Assembly: GCF_004331415.1 (NCBI RefSeq)
Contig: NZ_SJOP01000007.1
Span: 162,068-226,067 of the forward strand
Direction of reading: 5' to 3'
Origin: Kosakonia quasisacchari
GTDB lineage: Bacteria; Pseudomonadota; Gammaproteobacteria; Enterobacterales; Enterobacteriaceae
DNA length: 64,000 nucleotides
Shown here piece by piece: positions 47,030-55,318 of this stretch (position 1 is its first letter; each line of letters begins with the position of its first letter). The translations under genes and the position numbers were made by a program. The notes under the pieces are model-generated. The model made no database searches. It saw only the letters and a program-made list of their open reading frames with translations, and had not been told where the DNA came from.

Positions 47030-47707
47030 AAAGTTGCTCCCGCAAAAAACAGGCGATGCGCTGTCTTTCGCTGTTATTTAAAAATTAAATATGCGAGCAA
47101 CCACTTCATTTCGATATTAATTAAAAATACTAAAAGGTAAATCTTTTAACAGCTTTAATATAATTGTGCAGGAGATTATATTATGTCCCTGCTTAAATCT
47201 TTGTTTCCAGGACTTTTCCTGACAACGGAAATAAGTTTACACAAAAGGGGGCATGCGAACAATCGAAATAATGCGGAAAAAATAGGCGATTCGTCGAATT
47301 GGATTTTTGTTATTTATTTTTAATCAATTAATTCAAGTGGTTGCTTGCTTTGTAAAGAATTTTAATAACTTTAGTTACATAATGCAGTAATGCCAATGGA
47401 GATACGATTTTTCTAACGGGTTTAATTTATCTTGTTGAAAGTAATCTATAAATTATTAAGATTTTAGAGAATGAGAATGATTTTATTCTAATATTAATTA
47501 ATTACATGAAATTAACAATTTGATCTGTATGTTTCACATATAAGAAAAATCACAACGCTTATTTAAAAAGTTGAACAAAGTCGATGCAAATAAAAACGAC
47601 CTGTATAAGTTTTTCCTTACTTTGCGCTAAATGGATAAGGGCAAGCCGTGAAAGTTAACACTGACTTGCCTGAAATAGCAGGGTCATGAACGCGTTAGTG
47701 CGAAGGG
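47030..47707. promoter_or_regulatory. Long AT-rich leader upstream of flhDC copy 2
   Basis: 678 bp between flhD copy 2 and the end of the KAP NTPase gene. In E. coli the flhD leader integrates many regulators and has a long 5' UTR; the length and AT-richness here are in line with that. It also holds a small frame on the other strand (47183-47323) and an imperfect GGCAAG...CTTGCC hairpin near 47641-47669. No binding sites were assigned. Confidence 0.5.
47183..47323 (+). CDS. Possible 46-residue small protein upstream of flhD copy 2
   Basis: ATG at 47183 is preceded by AGGAG with an 8-nt spacer, an excellent ribosome site. The frame encodes 46 residues: a hydrophobic start (SLLKSLFPGLFL), a polar Asn/Lys/Arg-rich middle and a hydrophobic end (WIFVIYF). 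No family is known to me. It is divergent from flhD. The good ribosome site is the only support; it could be chance in AT-rich DNA. Confidence 0.3.
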   Translation: MSLLKSLFPGLFLTTEISLHKRGHANNRNNAEKIGDSSNWIFVIYF

Positions 47708-49933
47708 TTAAAAGGCTGCAGCAAAGGGATCGGACAGCACTACCGCTTTCTGCACTTCAAGTAGCGGCTCTGATAGCGAGAGATCTTGCGTTTCGGCAAT
47801 CTTCTCTATACGCGCTTCTGGTTCCGTTTGCTCGTCAAAAAACTCTGCGGCTCTATCGAGATCCAAAGAGAAATAGATGCCTTTAGCGCTACTAATAGTG
47901 ACGGTGCGCATTGCCAGCAGCAGTTGCAAAAAACCGGCATCGGTATGGCTGACTTTGCTAACCCAGGCTTTCACCACTTCTTCGCTCGCAATATCTCGCC
48001 ACGCGTAGAGATAACTTAATAATTGCGGAGCAGCCAGGAGCTGACTCTTCACACTCTCGCGCTCCATGCGTTCGGCGAGCGTTGTACGTAATGCTGCGAG
48101 CTCGTGGACGGAAAATGGCGACAGATCGGCTGAATCGTTTTCACGCGGTTTGAAAAGGCTGCTGTAAAACTGGACTATCCAGTAGAACGCCTCGCCATTT
48201 TTTATCCGCTCCTCAATAAACGTGCATAAACGGACGTGATCCTGGTTATGTAGTTGCTTTGTCAATTGTAAGGCCAGTACGCCAGTGCCGGATTCTTGCA
48301 TGCGGTATAACGCATCCCGTTGCTTGAATTTTTCTTCAATAACATCAGCTCGCTGGAAGAAAAAATTGAGCAGCCCGTACAATTGTTCGGGTTTTGCTTT
48401 CGCGATAACACCCGGAGTGAGGCGGGTGACGATATGCTCAAACCAGGTCTGCGTAGAGACGCCTTTGCTGTGAATTTTGCCGAGCAGATACTGAGCGAGC
48501 TGCTCTTCGTCGTTGCCAGCCATCGATAAAACCTCCTCAATGGCCGATTCCGGCAGTACGTTTTGCGGCGCGGAAAAAGAAAAGTAATAGCGCCAGTAGC
48601 CCGCGCTGCCGAGACGTCGTAGCGCTGCCATTTCTTCTCGTCTGCTCTCATTTATTTCCATGAACAGACTGGCCTCTTTTTCGCTGCTGCCTTGCACGCC
48701 GGGCACCCAGCGGCCAAGCGTCCAGACATTGCGACCCGAAGCGTATTTGAACAAAGCGAGTTTATTAACCAGATCGCCCGCCATTGCGTTCTGGTCTTCG
48801 TTGTTAATGGTTCCGTCACCGGCTTCGACAATAGAGCGCTCGGTGAGATAGTGTTCGACCCAGTCATGCAGGCCTGGGTTAACTACGCGCAGTAACTGCA
48901 AAAAGCAGAGATCGGGAAAATAGACATAATCGCGCATCGCCGGGTAGCGAAACTGTAATGCGTTTAATGCCAGGCGGACTTCACGCGGCGTGGAGAACTC
49001 GTTGCCATAGGCATCCACCGCTTTATTCAGCACTGAAATCGCTTCTTCATCTAAATCGCGTCCCTGAATTTTTTTATACAGTTCAAGCGCGCCGGCCAGG
49101 AATTCCCGGTGCAGGTCGAACGCTTCCGGGCGCGGCAGGCTGAACGAGAGTTGCACGATTTTTTGCAGGTATAAGCGCCCATCAGTGACGCCAAGTCCGT
49201 GCTCGATGGCTTTTGCCAGCACATCGCGGTCGTAGCACATCACGTAACGAAAGCGGGGGAAATCCGCGACCGAACGTACCATACGCAAGATTTCGACGGC
49301 TTGTGCCGGTTCCAGCCGATCGAGATCGTCGAGAATAATAATAAATGTCAGCTCAAGTTCTTCCAGACTGCTTTCAATTTCAGCGCGCAGATCGGCGGCA
49401 CTTTTCTCGCTGTCTGAGCCGAGCTTTGTCAGCGCTTCAGTAACCTTATCCACGCCACCCAGAAGCGGGATGATACTCGCCATATCTGCCAGCGGTTGGG
49501 CGAGCCTGGCGGTCGAGCGGACATAGCGCAACACACGATCTTTTGTCTCATTCAGCGTCTTTTTTGCGCTCTTAATCTTCTGTTCTTCTTCAGGTAATGT
49601 GCGAGTTTGCTCCTGATCCAGGATCAGCGCGACGGGAATTAAAAGCGACGCGACCGGGCTTACACTGTCGCCATTAAGCCAGGGAGAGATATGCAGCACA
49701 TGTGTCTTCTGATCCCGGGTTTGCTTGAGTTCATTAAGGAGTAAATTTATAAGGCTCGTCTTCCCTGAGCCCCAAACACCTTCGATACCAATGACGGCGG
49801 AACCTTCATCGTCCATTGCCTGGATTGCCTGCGCTAGCCCTTTGGCCACCGCCGTCAGCCCGTAACGATCTTCATCCTCGTTCTTTACCGGTGCGTCCGG
49901 GCCAACCAGACCATATCTTCCATCTGTTTTCAT
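47708..49933 (-). CDS. KAP-family P-loop NTPase
   Basis: A 741-residue protein with Walker A GVWGSGKTS near residue 52 and Walker B LTFIIILDDLDRLEP near residue 200, the KAP signature. Between them lies a long helical insertion; the usual membrane pair of KAP proteins is at best weak (LADMASIIPLLGG). The C-terminal half is helical and has no recognised domain. KAP NTPases include PifA of the F plasmid, which excludes phage T7, and parts of several defence systems. It stands alone between the flagellar locus and the metal cassette. The ATG at 49933 is used; one 21 bp earlier is possible. Function not proven. Confidence 0.85.
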   Translation of the reverse strand: MKTDGRYGLVGPDAPVKNEDEDRYGLTAVAKGLAQAIQAMDDEGSAVIGIEGVWGSGKTSLINLLLNELKQTRDQKTHVLHISPWLNGDSVSPVASLLIPVALILDQEQTRTLPEEEQKIKSAKKTLNETKDRVLRYVRSTARLAQPLADMASIIPLLGGVDKVTEALTKLGSDSEKSAADLRAEIESSLEELELTFIIILDDLDRLEPAQAVEILRMVRSVADFPRFRYVMCYDRDVLAKAIEHGLGVTDGRLYLQKIVQLSFSLPRPEAFDLHREFLAGALELYKKIQGRDLDEEAISVLNKAVDAYGNEFSTPREVRLALNALQFRYPAMRDYVYFPDLCFLQLLRVVNPGLHDWVEHYLTERSIVEAGDGTINNEDQNAMAGDLVNKLALFKYASGRNVWTLGRWVPGVQGSSEKEASLFMEINESRREEMAALRRLGSAGYWRYYFSFSAPQNVLPESAIEEVLSMAGNDEEQLAQYLLGKIHSKGVSTQTWFEHIVTRLTPGVIAKAKPEQLYGLLNFFFQRADVIEEKFKQRDALYRMQESGTGVLALQLTKQLHNQDHVRLCTFIEERIKNGEAFYWIVQFYSSLFKPRENDSADLSPFSVHELAALRTTLAERMERESVKSQLLAAPQLLSYLYAWRDIASEEVVKAWVSKVSHTDAGFLQLLLAMRTVTISSAKGIYFSLDLDRAAEFFDEQTEPEARIEKIAETQDLSLSEPLLEVQKAVVLSDPFAAAF

Positions 49934-50182
49934 TTTGATACCTGTTCCATTCATTCATCCAGATCACGGCACAGGGAAACAGCCGTGCCGGGCACGACAT
50001 TTCCATGCATGTTTTCAATTTATCCGTCGCATACGCTTATTAAGGGAGTGTCTTGAGAAAAAAGACAAGCCACAACCTATGAAATGTAGGAGGGGCTTCG
50101 AGTCTGGTCGTAAATGAGATAGTGAATGTTATTTAACAGTTTGAATATTAATGAATTATTGGCGTGGGTTGAGCGGGAAGGG

Positions 50183-50228
50183 AAAACAAAAAGCCCGCAG
50201 GGCTTGCGCAGTGGGGCTCTTAGGGCTT
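50183..50228. repeat. Degenerate copy of the ssrA downstream terminator (direct repeat)
   Basis: The stretch AAAAAGCCCGCAGGGCTTGCG followed by an altered GGGGCTCTTAGG-GCTT matches 55238-55282, which lies directly after the ssrA 3' end. The orientation is the same in both copies. The right arm of the hairpin is altered here. It probably marks the far boundary of an island integrated at ssrA. Confidence 0.75.
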
Positions 50229-50303
50229 GTTGACGTCCCTGTAATGAGATGCTCTGACCTGAGCCCCGAGGATGAGATATAGCACTCAGTGAGTCATACC
50301 GGT

Positions 50304-50331
50304 TCTGAACAGACTTATCAGTCTGTTCAGA
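50304..50331. repeat. Perfect 12-bp inverted repeat
   Basis: TCTGAACAGACT and AGTCTGTTCAGA with a TATC loop, downstream of the cytochrome b561 gene. There is no T-run. A regulator or recombinase site, or a T-less terminator, are possibilities. Confidence 0.6.
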
Positions 50332-50355
50332 CTGGAAACCTTACGGGACTCTATG

Positions 50356-50892
50356 TTAATCCTGATATTTCCCGGGCATCATTCTTTTTAACGTGTTATC
50401 TCGCCATATATAGTGATGCATTAGGGCTGCCGCTGCATGCAAACCAATGATGAAATAACCAGTGTTAGCCAGTAACTCATGAACTTCCTTCAGGTTGTGT
50501 TGCAAAAGACTATTTTTTACGGATGCCACCGGCATATTTATAAAAAGAAAACTCCACCCTTTCTGACCAAAATAGAGCGACACGACCCCAAGAATCGGAA
50601 GTAAGATGAAAAGCGCATATAAAACAAAATGCACAACAACAGCACTGAGTTTCTGCCATTGGGGCAGCGGTGGAACAACCGGTGGCTCCGGGGTGAGAAA
50701 CCTGAATATCATTCTGACCAGCATCAGAATAAGTACACTGACACCACAAGTGTAATGTGTGATGCTCATCCAGTAACGTTCTGCAGAATCTTTAGGGAAA
50801 ATATCCCTGAATTCCATCGCAGCGTATGTTATGACGATAAGCAGTAACACCAGCCAGTGTAATGCTATCTGACTACCCGAATATTTTTTCAT
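50356..50892 (-). CDS. Cytochrome b561-type membrane protein
   Basis: A 178-residue four-helix membrane protein of the bacterial cytochrome b561 (CybB/YodB) family. Helices are about 8-28, 45-68, 85-110 and 140-160. Likely haem ligands are the His in ALHW, the His in ITHYT, the His in VVHFVLYALF and those in GLHAAAALMHHY. Family members carry electrons between quinone and other acceptors in the inner membrane. It follows the VIT-family gene on the same strand by 30 bp, so the two are probably co-transcribed. Confidence 0.88.
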   Translation of the reverse strand: MKKYSGSQIALHWLVLLLIVITYAAMEFRDIFPKDSAERYWMSITHYTCGVSVLILMLVRMIFRFLTPEPPVVPPLPQWQKLSAVVVHFVLYALFILLPILGVVSLYFGQKGWSFLFINMPVASVKNSLLQHNLKEVHELLANTGYFIIGLHAAAALMHHYIWRDNTLKRMMPGKYQD

Positions 50893-50922
50893 TTTGATCT
50901 TTCCTGAGAATTAAACGATCTT

Positions 50923-51612
50923 CTAAGCCAATACCTGGCCTGCGAGTGTGCCTGCTCCCATCGATAAAGCCATAGCCATTGCACTCCAGAAAGTGATTCT
51001 AAGCATTGCTTTCAGTGGTGACGCTTTGCCCACAACCGATGAGATATAACCAAGGAGGGTGAGTGAAAATAGAGTGGAAAGGATGACGAACGGGAAAACC
51101 AGTGTGGCGGGTGCTAACCATGCAACAATCAAAGGCAACACGGCTCCGGCAGAAAAACTGAGCGCCGAAAAAATGGCCGCCTGAAGAGGTTGTGCCGAAT
51201 TCGTTTCCGTCAGTCCTAACTCTTCGCGGGCATGTGCGTCCAGCGCATCCTTAGCCATAAGCTGCTGTGCAACCTGGCGAGCAAGCCCAGGCTCCAGCCC
51301 CCGCTGAATGTACAACGACGTAAGCTCCAGTACTTCTCCTTCATAATCGGCAACCAGCTCTCTTTTTTCCTGGGCGAGGGCGGCGTTTTCTGTATCCGTC
51401 TGGGATGAAACGGAGACATATTCTCCTGTTGCCATCGACATCGCACCGGCGACGAGCCCGGCAATCCCCGCCAGCAAAATACCTGATGACGTGGTACCTG
51501 CCGCCGCGATACCAAGAACGAGACTCGCGGTGGATACAATGCCATCATTTGCCCCCAGCACCGCGGCCCTTAACCATCCCACTCTTCCGATACTGTGTAG
51601 TTCCAGATGCAT
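50923..51612 (-). CDS. VIT1/CCC1-family iron or manganese transporter
   Basis: A 229-residue membrane protein. The N-terminal WLRAAVLGANDGIVSTASLVLG and GAMSMATGEYVSVSSQ are diagnostic of the VIT1/CCC1 family, whose members move Fe2+ or Mn2+ out of the cytosol. A charged cytoplasmic segment rich in Glu (about 70-140: ENAALAQEKRELVADYEGEV) is where metal is bound in homologues. Three further membrane helices end the protein. Confidence 0.92.
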   Translation of the reverse strand: MHLELHSIGRVGWLRAAVLGANDGIVSTASLVLGIAAAGTTSSGILLAGIAGLVAGAMSMATGEYVSVSSQTDTENAALAQEKRELVADYEGEVLELTSLYIQRGLEPGLARQVAQQLMAKDALDAHAREELGLTETNSAQPLQAAIFSALSFSAGAVLPLIVAWLAPATLVFPFVILSTLFSLTLLGYISSVVGKASPLKAMLRITFWSAMAMALSMGAGTLAGQVLA

Positions 51613-51769
51613 TGTCAGGTTGTCCTTTTAATCAATAATTAATAATTCACACATTACTGATATATAAAATGCTGCATTACCAGATAATTTATTCTTTCAG
51701 CCTTAACGTCACATTAAGATTGGATAAGTATAATCTTAAATCTGTTTTTTTATTTCCTGGAATATTAAT

Positions 51770-52678
51770 ATGCGTAATGATAATGGGTGTCATGATCGTT
51801 CAGCAATGGCACGAAAAAGCACATTTATCAGCGTTGTTGTTAATTTGGTTTTATCGCTCATGCAGATTCTAACGGGTATATTTTCAGGATCTCAGGGATT
51901 AATTTCTGATGGTATTCATTCTCTTTCTGATTTAGTTGCTGATTTTGTCGTATTGCTTGCCAATAAAAAAAGCCATAAACCTTCTGACAGCGATCACCAT
52001 TATGGGCACTGGCGGTATGAGAACGGTGCGTCAATGCTTCTTGGGATAATGTTAATCGCCGTAGGTGCCGGAATGTTGTGGTCCGCTACCGGTAAATTGC
52101 TGCATCCGACGGCGTTTGCTGCGGTGCATGTCGGAGCCTTGTGGGTGGCGCTGGCCGCATTGATAATAAAAGAAGGGCTGTTCCGGTATATGCTCAGGGT
52201 GGCCAGGCGTGTCCAGTCCTCCTTGCTCGCTGCAAATGCATGGCATGCCCGTTCTGACGCTGCATCATCTGTTGTTGTCGCTGTTGGTATTATCGGCACC
52301 CTGGCAGGATATCCGTGGTTCGATACAGCGGCTTCTCTTTTAGTCGGAGTGCTGATACTCCGTATGGGATACTCGTTCACTTCTGATTCACTACATGACC
52401 TGATGGACCGCTCTGCCGATATAGATAAGGAACATGAAATAAAAACTATTCTTCTTTCCACACCGGGTGTGGCTGGTTTGCATGATCTTAAAACGCGCAA
52501 GGCAGGAGATCATATCCTGGTTGATGTGCATCTTGAGGTTCCGGAATATCTGTCTGTCAGGGAGGGACACGAAATTGCGGTAGCAGCACGGGAGAGAGTT
52601 TTGCAAAAGAACAACATTCTCAACGTCATGGTACATATTGATCCGTTTTCAACAAACCCTGAACGTTGTTGTATGTAG
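51770..52678 (+). CDS. Cation diffusion facilitator (metal efflux)
   Basis: A 302-residue CDF protein with six membrane helices and a C-terminal cytoplasmic dimer domain. Metal site A is visible as SDGIHSLSD and HARSDAASS. Relatives such as FieF export Zn2+ or Fe2+ using the proton gradient. It is divergent from the VIT gene, with 157 bp between them. Together with the VIT gene it suggests iron/manganese detoxification (inference). The ATG at 51770 is used; a second one at 51806 (MARKSTF) is plausible. Confidence 0.92.
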   Translation: MRNDNGCHDRSAMARKSTFISVVVNLVLSLMQILTGIFSGSQGLISDGIHSLSDLVADFVVLLANKKSHKPSDSDHHYGHWRYENGASMLLGIMLIAVGAGMLWSATGKLLHPTAFAAVHVGALWVALAALIIKEGLFRYMLRVARRVQSSLLAANAWHARSDAASSVVVAVGIIGTLAGYPWFDTAASLLVGVLILRMGYSFTSDSLHDLMDRSADIDKEHEIKTILLSTPGVAGLHDLKTRKAGDHILVDVHLEVPEYLSVREGHEIAVAARERVLQKNNILNVMVHIDPFSTNPERCCM

Positions 52679-52784
52679 GATTAAGTACGATGACAATATT
52701 GGGTTGTTATGTTTGCTCCGAGCGAGAAGCAGGCGCCTTACGCCTCGACTTGTCCTCTTTGTGTACACAGAGTGCGGTATCAGT

Positions 52785-52965
52785 TCATCATAGAGGACGT
52801 AGTCCGCTTCCTTGGGTTTAGCTGATTCGATTTCCTTAACGGATAGAGGTGCTGGTTTGTCTTGCCATTGCGCTGGCGGAGTCTGAATTGATGCTGTAAT
52901 TGTTTGAAATATTTAATCTAATGTCTGGTTCAACTTTCCTTAGGTGCCTATATAGGTGCCTAAAA
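52785..52965 (-). pseudogene. Remnant of a P4-type integrase 5' end
   Basis: Bases 52785-52872 match the first ~27 codons of the intact integrase (55036-55116) almost base for base (MARQT...KEIESAKPKEADYVL), with a frame disruption after MARQT. The upstream part also retains the doubled AGGTGCCTA motif seen before the intact gene. The rest of the gene is gone. Confidence 0.8.
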
Positions 52966-53004
52966 ATTTTTTCACTCCTTTTGATGAGAAAAAGATGAGA
53001 AAAG

Positions 53005-53132
53005 AAGATGGGATAGAGACTGTGCGAGGTGATATCAAGTTGAGTAGCCACACTGAAAAAAAGAATGGCCGCGATCAATAACCTGTTTGACTGCTTCAAT
53101 TTTAACTCTTCGGGATAACGTTTACCGCTCAT
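53005..53132 (-). pseudogene. Remnant of an IS3-family orfA transposase
   Basis: Minus-strand MSGKRYPEELK and, after a one-base deletion that is later compensated, SVATQLDITSHSLY match the N-terminal HTH of IS3-family OrfA (MSGKRYPEEFKIEAVKQ...). About 40 residues remain and the rest is lost. Insertion-sequence ends could not be placed. Confidence 0.75.
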
Positions 53133-53174
53133 GGGCACCTCTCTTTAAGTCATCTTAAATGGAATGATTCCGAG

Positions 53175-53411
53175 GTGTCTGTTAAACCCGTGGCGATTCA
53201 TGTTGATGCTTTTATGTCTTCATCATGGAACCCGGGTGATCTGGCTCTAACAGCGTGTTTGTGTGATGAAGAATTTAAAATACTTAAGCGAGTGGCGCAA
53301 TCTCACGGAGGGAAAAAATATTTATATAAAATTGAGAGTGACCTTGAACGACTTGATGCTGATAGGAAAATTCATGTGAAACGTATTATTGCTGAGTTTC
53401 TTCATGAGTAA
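53175..53411 (+). CDS. Hypothetical 78-residue protein, possibly truncated
   Basis: An open frame from GTG 53175, or from ATG 53214 (65 residues), with a charged helical C-terminal half (FKILKRVAQ, IESDLERLDADRKIHVKRIIAEFL). I do not recognise it. It starts exactly where the insertion-sequence remnant ends, so its true N-terminus may have been removed. No strong ribosome site. Confidence 0.35.
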   Translation: MSVKPVAIHVDAFMSSSWNPGDLALTACLCDEEFKILKRVAQSHGGKKYLYKIESDLERLDADRKIHVKRIIAEFLHE

Positions 53412-53873
53412 AAAAATAGTTCATGAAGTATATCCGTTTCCTGAAAGAAGAGGGGGAGCCTATAATAAAATATTACTTGTCCCTAATCTGAGATATGATC
53501 GACCTGTGATTTGAAGTAAATAACCTGCTCATCTATCTCTGACCCCCGCTACATCTGCAACGTATGGCAGATGTAGCGGGAGAAACATAAAGCGTCATTT
53601 ACTTTTTCTGACTGCACCAGTACTTTTCTGTTGATGTCTGGTTGCTTTTCCCTTCTCAATAAGCTCCCCTATCTACGTTTTTCTGATGCAATCCTCAAAG
53701 CCTCACATACCTTTTCCCGAAGACCAGTTGGCAATTCAATTGTAACTTCCACTTTTTGTTCAAACCAGACTGTCAGATTTTATTGTGATTTATCTACGAA
53801 ATCTGCAGAGCCGGTTTGAGCCAATGCACTATTACCAATAATACTCACCAATAAAACTAGCCCAGCCAGAAGC
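53412..53873. other. Spacer with a perfect hairpin and a decayed small gene
   Basis: About 460 bp left of the P4-type integrase. It holds a perfect 14-bp inverted repeat (53545-53580) and a decayed secreted-protein frame (53669-53878). No intact gene. Confidence 0.5.
53545..53580. terminator. Perfect 14-bp inverted repeat
   Basis: CCCGCTACATCTGC and GCAGATGTAGCGGG flank an 8-nt loop. It is GC-rich and terminator-like in strength but has no T-run. It lies between the hypothetical gene and the integrase. Confidence 0.6.
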
Positions 53874-53878
53874 TCAGG
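53669..53878 (-). pseudogene. Decayed small exported protein
   Basis: The minus-strand frame directly after the integrase stop reads a signal-peptide-like core (LLAGLVLLVSIIGNSALAQ), a short polar segment, an in-frame TAA at 53782-53780, and then TVWFEQKVEVTIELPTGLREKV to a TAG. There is no ATG before the hydrophobic core, so the start seems lost at the integrase junction. Family unknown. Confidence 0.35.
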
Positions 53879-55115
53879 CTATAAGTTTTAGCTCTCTTTT
53901 TCCGTTTTCAACAATACTCCCGCTGTCAGCCTTGCTTACCAAATCAGCCCACCATTGCATCATCGGACGACGTTGCTCAAGGTAATCGCTGCGATTGTAA
54001 GCTCGTCGTACCTCATTTTTGTCCACATGAGCCAGTGCAGCCTCTATGACATCTGGCGGAAATCCTTGCTCATTGAGCGCTGTGCTGGCAATAGAACGCA
54101 AGCCATGAGAAACGAGAACGCCGCCTAATCCAGCACGCTTAAGTGCTGCATTCACTGTCTGGCTATTCATCGGCTGGGTTGGTTTGATGCGACTCGGAAA
54201 GATAAATTCTCGGCCATCACTGAGAGACTTCATTATTTCCAGAATAGCAAGAGCCCCATCTGATAATGGAACCGTATGGTCTCGATTTATCTTCATTCGA
54301 GCTGCTGGAATTTTCCATTCGTTAACATCAAAATCGATCTCATCCCATCGCGCTTCAGCGGCTTCGGCAGGGCGGGTAATGGTGAGAAGCTGCCACATAA
54401 ACAGGCATCGTGTAGACAGGCTGATACTTGCCGTACGCATCGTTTGCATTAACTGCGGTAGCTGATCTGGGCGGATACTTGGCATGTTTTTCTTCTGCGG
54501 TTTCTCGAATGCTTTTCCGATGTTGACACTGGGCACCGCATCAATCAGGCCTGTGTTCTGGGCATAGATCATGACCTCATTAATGCGTTGGCACAGGCGA
54601 CGAACGGTTTCCAGTGCTCCTCTGGCCTGAACCGGTTGGACGGCCTGAACCAGTGTGTGAGCTTTAATATCTGTAACGCTAACGTCGCCAATTGCAGGAA
54701 AGACATCTCTTTCAAGAGAGCGCCAGATATCGTCGGCATAGTCCTCGGTTACGCTGGCTTTCTTCACATTCCACCATCGTTCAGCTACGAGCTGGAAAGT
54801 ATTGGTTTTGGCTTCCAGCGAACTGCGAAGTTGTTCTTGCTGATGTTCCTGAGGGTCGATTTGTTTCGCCAGAAGAGAACGAGACTCTGCCCGGTAGTTT
54901 CTGGCATCGGCAAGGGTAACTGACGGGTAGGGGCCGATGCTCTTCTTCGCTCGTTTCTTGGTAACAGGGCGAATGTAGCGAAACTGCCAGATTTTACTCC
55001 CGCTGGATTTGATAAGTAGCTCAAGGCCATCGCCATCATAGAGAACGTAGTCCGCTTCCTTGGGTTTAGCAGATTCGATTTCTTTAACGGATAGAGGTTT
55101 GGTTTGTCTTGCCAT
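53874..55115 (-). CDS. P4-type tyrosine integrase
   Basis: A 413-residue integrase with an N-terminal DUF4102-type arm (LSVKEIESAKPKEADYVLYDGDG), a core-binding domain and a catalytic domain. The catalytic set is visible as the Arg in TRPAEAAEARWDEIDF, HGLRSIAST and the late Tyr in AYNRSDY. It sits immediately downstream of the ssrA 3' end, the usual place for an ssrA-specific island integrase. The doubled AGGTGCCTA motifs upstream may be arm sites. The island it would move lies to its left. Confidence 0.93.
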   Translation of the reverse strand: MARQTKPLSVKEIESAKPKEADYVLYDGDGLELLIKSSGSKIWQFRYIRPVTKKRAKKSIGPYPSVTLADARNYRAESRSLLAKQIDPQEHQQEQLRSSLEAKTNTFQLVAERWWNVKKASVTEDYADDIWRSLERDVFPAIGDVSVTDIKAHTLVQAVQPVQARGALETVRRLCQRINEVMIYAQNTGLIDAVPSVNIGKAFEKPQKKNMPSIRPDQLPQLMQTMRTASISLSTRCLFMWQLLTITRPAEAAEARWDEIDFDVNEWKIPAARMKINRDHTVPLSDGALAILEIMKSLSDGREFIFPSRIKPTQPMNSQTVNAALKRAGLGGVLVSHGLRSIASTALNEQGFPPDVIEAALAHVDKNEVRRAYNRSDYLEQRRPMMQWWADLVSKADSGSIVENGKRELKLIA

Positions 55116-55146
55116 TGCCGGGTTTCCATAGTTTTAGGCACCTCAA

Positions 55147-55195
55147 AAACAATAAAGCTTTATGAGGTGCCTAACAAGGTGCCTAAAAGTTTCGG
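55147..55195. repeat. AGGTGCCTA direct repeats upstream of the P4-type integrase
   Basis: The motif GAGGTGCCTA-AC-AAGGTGCCTA, with a further TAGGCACCT copy inverted at about 55136, lies in the integrase promoter. The same pair is kept in the decayed integrase copy near 52938-52960. Likely integrase arm-binding or autoregulatory sites. Confidence 0.5.
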
Positions 55196-55239
55196 ATTTA
55201 ATTAGTTCTCTTCGGACTTCGCGGGACAAATTGAGGGCA

Positions 55240-55271
55240 CAAAAAGCCCGCAGGGCTTGCGCCGTGCGGGC
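55240..55271 (-). terminator. ssrA downstream terminator
   Basis: On the minus strand AGCCCGCA pairs with TGCGGGCT and is followed by TTTTT. The flanking sequence (GATTACCAGAGTCATCCGATG on that strand) matches, as I recall it, the sequence after E. coli ssrA. A degenerate copy is at 50183-50228. Confidence 0.85.
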
Positions 55272-55318
55272 TCTTAGGACTTCATCGGATGACTCTGGTA
55301 ATCACCGATGGAGAATTT

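Larger units (their letters stand above)
49934..50355. other. Island junction with ssrA-type terminator copy and a perfect inverted repeat
   Basis: About 420 bp without a gene. It contains a degenerate copy of the sequence found downstream of ssrA (50183-50228) and a perfect 12-bp inverted repeat (50304-50331), both listed separately. Confidence 0.6.
52679..53174. mobile_element. Graveyard of mobile-element fragments
   Basis: About 500 bp with two decayed pieces: the 5' end of a P4-type integrase (52785-52965) and an IS3-type orfA start (53005-53132). No intact gene. The fragments show repeated insertion and deletion in this interval. Confidence 0.7.

Noticed and set aside
47708..52678. Multi-gene defence island built around the KAP NTPase
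   Set aside because: The neighbours are metal transporters and a cytochrome; no nuclease, methylase, toxin or other defence partner is adjacent.
52985..53175. Intact insertion sequence
   Set aside because: Only the orfA start with a frameshift remains; no orfB, no second end and no target duplication could be seen.
53631..53819. 62-residue plus-strand frame left of the integrase
   Set aside because: It lies opposite a better-looking decayed exported-protein frame and lacks a ribosome site.
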